DNA of 64,000 nt from Methylobacterium sp. 2A. GTDB taxonomy: Bacteria > Pseudomonadota > Alphaproteobacteria > Rhizobiales > Beijerinckiaceae. Location: assembly GCF_009806555.1 (NCBI RefSeq), contig NZ_VUOK01000026.1, positions 60,174 to 124,173 of the forward strand, written 5' to 3'. This document shows positions 59,285-64,000 of the stretch, piece after piece. Under the pieces are notes generated by a model. It ran no database searches. It was given only the letters and a program-made list of their open reading frames with translations, and was not told the origin of the DNA. The translations under genes and the position numbers were made by a program. The stretch's first letter is position 1, and each line of letters opens with the position of its first letter.

Positions 59285-59359
59285 GCGGGCGTAGTTCAGT
59301 GGTAGAACGTCAGCTTCCCAAGCTGAATGTCGTCGGTTCGATCCCGATCGCCCGCTCCA
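59285..59359 (+). tRNA. tRNA-Gly (anticodon CCC)
   Basis: The sequence folds into a full cloverleaf: acceptor stem GCGGGCG/CGCCCGC, D arm with GTTC...GAAC, anticodon stem TCAGC/GCTGA with loop TTCCCAA (anticodon CCC), T arm GTCGG-TTCGATC-CCGAT, discriminator T and encoded CCA. It reads GGG glycine codons, which fit the GC-rich genome. Confidence 0.95.
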
Positions 59360-59920
59360 TATCTTTCAATCTCTTAGCGCCGGTCCGTGCTACGCCGAAG
59401 AGCGAGCGTACCGCCGTCAGTGCGAATCAGGCGGCTCCCTTCGCGACCCGGCGGACCGTCTGAGCCGTGACCGTATCCCGCATCAGCGCAACAGGGGCTT
59501 GCCTCGGGACGGGGTAATGCTCGGGCGTAGGATCTCCAAGCGCTTGAAAACCTCGCGCTCAATGGCGAGCCGCGGCTCGGGAATCGTCGGACCGGAGCGG
59601 AAGAAGTCGGCCCTGTGCAGGGCGTTACCTTTGACGACCACGTCGCGGATGCGCGCGTTCTTGGTGCCGTAGTTGCGCGCCGTCGCTCCTCGGTCGAGAG
59701 CATACCGTCGCCCTGCGGTCCTGTTTCATGGGGCGTGTGCAAGCAGACAATCGTTGTCAGCCTCGGATTTCCAGGTCGGGATCGCAATGAGGTTGGGGCG
59801 CCACGAGAATGCCCGCATCCAGCATCGCGCCGACTGGTCACCGGGGCCAGACATGTCCCGTCGGTGGGCCGTTCGAAGGCGGACTGGTCGCCGGCTCACC
59901 GCTCCTCCCATTCGGACCCG
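59360..59920. other. Gene-poor, decayed region downstream of the tRNA
   Basis: No intact gene is supported in about 560 bases. On the minus strand a frame open from about 59727 to 59483 (roughly 80 codons, ending LLR then TGA) reads like a protein C-terminus (RIRDVVVKGNALHRADFFRS is a piece). It lacks a start and an identifiable family, so it is probably a gene relic. Its position next to a tRNA is typical of old integration sites, but no repeat of the tRNA 3' end was found nearby. Confidence 0.45.
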
Positions 59921-60607
59921 TCATCGAGTCGTGCCGGAGTGACGGATGCCCGCGAGGAACAGCGCGACGGCCGCGCGACGGCGTCTCTCCTGCGCCTCCG
60001 GGTCGACCTGGATGCCGTAGAGGGCCTGCTTCGAACTGCGCCCGAGGATCAGGTTGAGGAACAGGTCGGCGGCGATCTCGAAGTCGTCGATCTCGAGCTG
60101 GCCCTGCGCGTCCAGCACCTCCAGGAGTTGGGCGACGGCTCGCACGCCACGCAGCCAGCCCTCTTCGTAGGCGAGCTTGGCCAGATCCGGAAACTGCAGG
60201 GCCTGGGCGACAATGCAGCGCTTGAGCGCGGCCGCACCGGGATCCTGCGCGCGGGCGAGCAACTTGCGGCTCAACTCGTCGAGGACCAGCCCGGCATCCC
60301 TGGGCTCCGTCTCCAGGGCCTGCACCTCGGCCGCCGCCGAGAGCGGCGCCAGCCACTCGCGGACCCGCTCGTTCAGCACGGCCTCGAACAGGGCACGCTT
60401 GTCGCGGTAGCGCGCGTACAGCGTCGGCTTGCTCACGCCCGCCGCCTCGGCCACGGCGTCGATGGAGGTGGCGTCGAAGCCGCGCTCGATGAACAGCCGC
60501 ATGGCGACCTCGACGATGCGCGCCTCCCGCCGCACCGCCTCCTCCCGCGTCGGACGCCCGCCGGTACCCCGCTTCGGCGCGGCCGGCCGCTCTGCCACCG
60601 TTTGCAT
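59921..60607 (-). CDS. TetR/AcrR family transcriptional regulator
   Basis: This 228-residue repressor has an N-terminal helix-turn-helix domain (about 28-75: ARIVEVAMRLFIERGFDATS, IDAVAEAAGVSKPTLYARYRDKRALFEAVL) and a helical ligand-binding C-terminus of the AefR-like type. The ATG at 60607 follows a GGAGG site. It is divergent from the emrA-like gene. The palindrome at 60647-60660 in the shared promoter is a likely operator, so it probably senses an efflux substrate. Confidence 0.92.
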   Translation of the reverse strand: MQTVAERPAAPKRGTGGRPTREEAVRREARIVEVAMRLFIERGFDATSIDAVAEAAGVSKPTLYARYRDKRALFEAVLNERVREWLAPLSAAAEVQALETEPRDAGLVLDELSRKLLARAQDPGAAALKRCIVAQALQFPDLAKLAYEEGWLRGVRAVAQLLEVLDAQGQLEIDDFEIAADLFLNLILGRSSKQALYGIQVDPEAQERRRRAAVALFLAGIRHSGTTR

Positions 60608-60646
60608 CGTATGCCTCCTTGCCTCGGCCCCGCCGGTCATGTATCC

Positions 60647-60660
60647 ATACTTTACCGTAT
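60647..60660. promoter_or_regulatory. Candidate TetR operator
   Basis: ATACTTTACCGTAT is a palindrome matching its own complement at 10 of 14 positions. It lies between the TetR gene start (60607) and the start of the emrA-like gene (60668). It is well placed to block both promoters. Similarity to a known operator was not established. Confidence 0.55.
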
Positions 60661-60667
60661 CGTTTTG

Positions 60668-61888
60668 ATGTTGGCTACCACCATGGACGCTCGTCCTAAG
60701 GACCTTCCCCAACCGGGCGCCGCACCCGCTCCGGCGGGTGGCACGAACCCCGTCGCGTCGGCGGATGCCGCGGCCCCTGTGCGCAGGCGCAGGAAGGGCC
60801 GCGTGATCCTGCCGCTCGTCCTCCTCGCCGCCCTCGGCGGCGGAGGCACCTATGGCTGGCACTGGTGGACGGTGGGCCGCTTCCTGGAGACCACCGAGGA
60901 CGCCTACCTGCAGTCGGACAAAGTCACTGTCGCGCCGCGGATCGCCGGCCACGTGGCCGAGGTCATGGTCGCCGACAATCAGCCGGTGAAGGCCGGCGAC
61001 GTGATCGCGCGTCTCGACGACCGCGAGTACCGGGTCATGCTCAAGCAGGCCGAGGCCGAGGTCGAGAAGAGCCGCGCCCAGCTCCTTGGCACGGCCGCCG
61101 CCATCACGCAGCAGCTGGCACAGGTCCAATCCTCGCAAGCCGAGGTCGAGAACACGGATGCCGCCCTCGATTTCGCCGGCAAGGAATACACCCGCTACCA
61201 GAACCTGCTGTCGACCGGCTCCGGCACGGTGCAGCGCCAGCAGCAGGCAGATGCCGACCTGCGCCAGAAGCGGGCGGCGCACGACAAGGCCATCGCGTCC
61301 CTGGAAGCGGCACGGAAGCAGGTCGATGCCCTGAAGGCGCTGGAGGCCAGCGCCCGGGCGAGCCTGGAGGCGTCGCAGGCGAAGGTCGAGCAGGCCAAGC
61401 TCAACCTGACCTACACGACCATCACCGCGCCGACCGACGGCGTCGCGGGCGACCGTTCGCTCCGGGTCGGACAGTTCGTCTCGGCCGGCACCGGGCTCCT
61501 GACCCTCGTGCCCATGGGCCGCGACATCTACCTCGTGGCGAACTTCAAGGAGACCCAGACCGGGCACATGGTCGAAGGCCAGCGCGTCACGTTCACCGTC
61601 GACGCCTTCGGTGACCATGAATTCGAGGGCCGGATCGAAAGCTTCTCGCCCGGAACCGGCGCCCAGTTCGCCCTGCTGCCGCCGGAGAACGCCACCGGTA
61701 ACTTCACCAAGGTGGTGCAGCGCGTGCCCGTCCGGGTCACCCTCGACGACACCGATCCGCTGCTCGCGCGCCTGCGGCCCGGCCTGTCGGTCGAGGCGAC
61801 GGTCCACACGCAGGACCCCGTCGAACACGGGCGGCCGCGCCAGGGCAAGGCTTCGCCGGCCCTCGTCAGCGAGGCGCTGCCGCAATGA
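60668..61888 (+). CDS. HlyD/EmrA family membrane fusion protein
   Basis: This is a periplasmic adaptor of about 406 residues for a multidrug efflux pump. It has a cytoplasmic basic N-terminus, one membrane helix (about 45-66: VILPLVLLAALGGGGTYGWHW), two lipoyl half-motifs (APRIAGHVAEVMVADNQPVKAGDVIARLD and the later TTITAPTDGVAGDRSLRVGQFV), and a long coiled-coil hairpin (about 125-240). The start is the ATG at 60668 or 60683. It overlaps the MFS gene by four bases (ATGA) and is probably controlled by the divergent TetR. Confidence 0.9.
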   Translation: MLATTMDARPKDLPQPGAAPAPAGGTNPVASADAAAPVRRRRKGRVILPLVLLAALGGGGTYGWHWWTVGRFLETTEDAYLQSDKVTVAPRIAGHVAEVMVADNQPVKAGDVIARLDDREYRVMLKQAEAEVEKSRAQLLGTAAAITQQLAQVQSSQAEVENTDAALDFAGKEYTRYQNLLSTGSGTVQRQQQADADLRQKRAAHDKAIASLEAARKQVDALKALEASARASLEASQAKVEQAKLNLTYTTITAPTDGVAGDRSLRVGQFVSAGTGLLTLVPMGRDIYLVANFKETQTGHMVEGQRVTFTVDAFGDHEFEGRIESFSPGTGAQFALLPPENATGNFTKVVQRVPVRVTLDDTDPLLARLRPGLSVEATVHTQDPVEHGRPRQGKASPALVSEALPQ

Positions 61889-63462
61889 GTGCCGCCACAG
61901 TGGCAACGCCGGCGCCGGAGAAGGCGAGCGCACGGGATTGGCTCGCCGTGTTCGGTGCGATCCTCGGCGCCTTCACGGCGATCCTCGACATCCAGATCAC
62001 CAACGCGTCGCTCGCCGACATCCAGGGGGCGCTCGGCGCCTCCACCGAGGAGGGGAGCTGGATCTCCACCGCCTACCTGATGGCCGAGATCATCGTGATC
62101 CCGCTCACCGGCTGGCTGTCCTCGGTGATCGGCCTGCGCCGCTACCTCGCGGCGAACACGATGCTGTTCACGGGGTTCTCGCTGGCCTGCGCGCTCTCGA
62201 CCACCTTGAGCCAGATGATCCTGTTCCGGGCCGGGCAGGGCTTCACCGGCGGCGTGCTGATCCCCACCGCCATCGTCATCGTGCGCACGAGGCTCTCGAA
62301 GGCGCAGCAGCCCATCGGCATCGCCATGTTCGGCCTGACGGCAACCTTCGCGCCGGCCATCGGGCCGACGGTCGGCGGCTGGCTCACCGACAACCTGTCG
62401 TGGCACTACATCTTCTACCTGAATCTAGTCTTCGGCCCCATGGCGGCGGCGATCCAGCTCGGGGCCTTCGACAGCGTGCCGGCCCGCTGGAGCGAATTGC
62501 TCAAGGGCGACTGGATCGGCATCGGCCTCATGGCGATGGGGCTGCCGGCCCTGACCTACGTGCTTGAAGAGGGCCAGCGGAAGGACTGGTTCGGCTCGCA
62601 GATCATCGTGAACATGTCGCTGCTCGCCGTCTTCGGGATTACCGGGTTCATCCTCCGCGAACTCACGACCGAGCGCCCGTTCATCAACCTGCGCGTGCTG
62701 GCCAACCGGTCGGTCGGGGGCGCCTGCGTGCTGATGACCGTGCTGGGCGCGGTCTCGTTCGGGTCGATCTACATCATCCCGGTCTACTGCGCGCAGATCC
62801 AGGGCTACAACGCCCAGCAGATCGGCTACGTGGTGATGTGGTCGGGCCTGCCGCAGCTCGTGCTGTTCCCGATGATGCCCCTGCTCATGCGCGCCGTGGA
62901 CGCGCGATTGCTCGTGGTCACCGGGACGCTGTTCTTCATCGCGAGCTGCTGGATCAACGTGGCGCTCACCCACGACGTCGGCGCCGACCAGCTGATCCTG
63001 CCGCAGCTGTTGCGGGCCATCGGGCAGCCGCTGTTCACGATCCCGCTCTCGCAGCTCTCGACCGCCGGTCTCGCGCCCCGCGACACGGCGGACGCCTCGG
63101 CCCTGTCCAACATGATGCGCAACCTCGGCGGCTCGATCGGCATCGCGATGCTGTCGACCATGATCGACCGGCGCGAGCACATGCACTTCTCGGTGCTGGC
63201 CGAGGCGATCACCGTCAACGCCACCCGGACCCAGGACCGGCTCGCGGCGCTGGCGGCGGGGATGCACGCCCGCATCGCCGACCCGATCGCCGCGAAGGGG
63301 GCAGCTATCGGCCTGCTGGCGCAACAGGTCCGCCGCGAGGCCACCGTCATGGCCTACGCGGACGGGTTCTACCTCGTCGGCGTCAGCCTCGTCCTCAGCC
63401 TCGCGGTGGTGGCGATCCTCAAGAAACCGCAGCGGTCCTCGGGCCCCATCGAGGCTCACTGA
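61885..63462 (+). CDS. DHA2-family MFS drug exporter (EmrB-like)
   Basis: This is a 525-residue multidrug transporter of the DHA2 (14-helix) family. It has the motif ILDIQITNASLADIQGAL near residues 33-50 (the drug/proton motif D1 equivalent), the RAGQGFTGGVLIPTAI segment, and motif C in FGLTATFAPAIGPTVGGWL (about 150-168). A long hydrophilic loop near 460-480 precedes the last helix. It is coupled to the adaptor gene (ATGA overlap). A GC-rich hairpin follows 18 bases after the stop. Confidence 0.92.
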   Translation: MSAATVATPAPEKASARDWLAVFGAILGAFTAILDIQITNASLADIQGALGASTEEGSWISTAYLMAEIIVIPLTGWLSSVIGLRRYLAANTMLFTGFSLACALSTTLSQMILFRAGQGFTGGVLIPTAIVIVRTRLSKAQQPIGIAMFGLTATFAPAIGPTVGGWLTDNLSWHYIFYLNLVFGPMAAAIQLGAFDSVPARWSELLKGDWIGIGLMAMGLPALTYVLEEGQRKDWFGSQIIVNMSLLAVFGITGFILRELTTERPFINLRVLANRSVGGACVLMTVLGAVSFGSIYIIPVYCAQIQGYNAQQIGYVVMWSGLPQLVLFPMMPLLMRAVDARLLVVTGTLFFIASCWINVALTHDVGADQLILPQLLRAIGQPLFTIPLSQLSTAGLAPRDTADASALSNMMRNLGGSIGIAMLSTMIDRREHMHFSVLAEAITVNATRTQDRLAALAAGMHARIADPIAAKGAAIGLLAQQVRREATVMAYADGFYLVGVSLVLSLAVVAILKKPQRSSGPIEAH

Positions 63463-63479
63463 GACCGCTGCTTCACCGG

Positions 63480-63506
63480 ATCACCCGCCGACTTCGGCCG
63501 GGTGAT
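63480..63506 (+). terminator. Hairpin after the efflux operon
   Basis: An ATCACCCG arm (63480-63487) pairs with CGGGTGAT (63499-63506), with an inner CCGA/TCGG pairing in the loop. It lies 17 bases beyond the transporter stop. No T-run follows, so its termination strength is uncertain. Confidence 0.6.
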
Positions 63507-63859
63507 GGACGGCCGATGCGCGCTTCGCCCCCTCTGCGCGGATCGGCCGTCGCTCTGCGCGACCGGGATGCGAGAGGCTTCGCTCGGCCGCGACCGCGGT
63601 CGAGTTGCACAATCGCCAACCTCCTTGGCGCCAAGGACGTTGGGCACAGAGCGACGGACGGCGACTTCGCCCCGAAGGCCGAGGGCGCCCCCTCCTTCTG
63701 CCTGCAGAAGCCGCGGGACCCGGGTGTCCCGACCGATGGCGCGCCCGCCCCGCTGAACCCCGGCAGCCCGACGAACCTTACGCGGCGTTCGCGCCCGGCC
63801 CGCTCGGATGCCCCGGCGCAGTGTCCTTGCCGGGCGAGAGCGCTGGAACCCCTTTCAGA
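63507..63859. other. Gene-poor stretch before the palindromic repeat
   Basis: No intact gene is supported across about 350 bases. Several antisense frames are open because of high GC, but none has a convincing start, ribosome-binding site or family. It may be decayed sequence or a region of intergenic repeats. Confidence 0.45.
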
Positions 63860-63903
63860 GCACTCTCCGCCGAAGTGGACGCCGGTTCGGCGCAAGAGAG
63901 CGC
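63860..63903 (+). repeat. Rhizobiales-type palindromic intergenic repeat
   Basis: The element has an outer imperfect arm (GCACTCTC at 63860-63867 with GAGAGCGC at 63896-63903, 7 of 8 paired) and an inner perfect arm (CGCCGAA with TTCGGCG, 63868-63874 and 63886-63892) around a loop containing GTGGACGCCGG. The core CCGAAGTGGACGCCGGTTCGG is the hallmark of a short palindrome scattered between genes in many Rhizobiales. The form here is slightly diverged. Confidence 0.8.
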
Positions 63904-63937
63904 GTCGAGACAAAGGCTGAGAGCCAGGGGAATCGCT

Positions 63938-64000
63938 TCAGCTTTTTGTTGCTGATTTTGGGGTCTGTCGGATGAGGGCCTCGAGGTAGTCTGGGTTGAG
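63938..64000 (-). CDS. Partial gene at the window edge, C-terminus only
   Basis: The last 63 bases read on the minus strand as 20 residues ending in Lys-Ser and then TGA, with a leucine/proline-rich start (LNPDYLEALIRQTP...). The frame continues off the window. Base composition is slightly lower in GC than average. A transposase or other C-terminal end is possible, but too little is visible to name it. Confidence 0.35.
   Translation of the reverse strand, partial: LNPDYLEALIRQTPKSATKS

Noticed and set aside
59483..59727. An open minus-strand frame of about 80 codons with a plausible protein-like ending
   Set aside because: No in-frame start with a ribosome-binding site and no recognised family. 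It was kept only as a possible relic within the gene-poor region.
60668..60683. Choosing the first ATG of the emrA-like gene with certainty
   Set aside because: Two in-frame ATGs lie 15 bases apart and neither has a clear ribosome-binding site. The earlier one is listed with the alternative noted.

Overview
The window is about 64 kb of GC-rich, gene-dense chromosome from an alphaproteobacterium. It is most likely a Methylobacterium/Methylorubrum-type member of the Hyphomicrobiales. This is inferred from the gene set and protein style: a FzlA-like division protein, an Hsp20-DUF1150 pair, a stand-alone methylmalonyl-CoA mutase small subunit, a recR-def-fmt-truA/dapE cluster, and a Rhizobiales-type palindromic repeat (CCGAAGTGGA...) at the right end. 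There is no 16S gene in the window, so the genus call is provisional. About 60 protein genes, one tRNA, the SRP RNA and one TPP riboswitch are supported.

Layout. 0-2.5 kb: zur, divergent from a small membrane ORF and znuC-znuB, with a Zur-type operator between them. 2.5-6.2 kb: a translationally coupled minus-strand operon (fzlA-like, queG, SDR oxidoreductase), divergent from uppP. 6.3-10.3 kb: mcmB, two small exported proteins and a GST-like protein, with two copies of a dispersed repeat either side. 10.4-12.9 kb: SRP RNA, dnaX and ybaB on the minus strand. 12.9-19 kb: small exported proteins, comM coupled to a PP2C/kinase fusion protein, and a secreted hydrolase with a duplicated C-terminal domain. 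19.2-25.4 kb: pckA, recR, def, fmt, truA and dapE. 25.4-29.1 kb: a glycogen-debranching-type enzyme and a glycosyltransferase. 29.5-34.6 kb: rpmI, rplT, then pheS and pheT with an unusual two-gene HEPN cassette between them. 34.6-39.6 kb: a SEC-C protein, moeB-like, infC (detached from rpmI-rplT and on the other strand), a glycosyltransferase and a hydrolase. 39.3-45.4 kb: DUF1150/Hsp20, orphan small proteins, an exbB-exbD-tonB operon, a histone-tail-like protein, an orphan BrnA-like antitoxin and a YaiI protein. 45.4-54.9 kb: a class III cyclase operon, aldo/keto reductase, a diguanylate cyclase, PBP1A, small exported and PilZ proteins, an acyltransferase and an HNH nuclease. 54.9-58.5 kb: a hydrolase, TPP riboswitch and thiC. 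58.7-64 kb: a FlaG-like protein, tRNA-Gly(CCC), a decayed gene-poor stretch, a TetR-controlled EmrAB-type efflux module, and a palindromic repeat.

Most of the window is housekeeping: zinc uptake, translation (IF-3, L35, L20, PheRS, formyl-methionine handling, tRNA modification), replication and recombination, the cell envelope, and thiamine synthesis. Accessory or less-described pieces sit between these genes. The most interesting is the HEPN-domain gene with a small acidic partner, embedded inside the pheST transcription unit. Others are the comM-coupled phosphatase/kinase, the cyclase/small-membrane-protein/YaiI overlapping operon, and the BrnA-like gene without a BrnT toxin. No CRISPR array, intact insertion sequence or prophage was seen.
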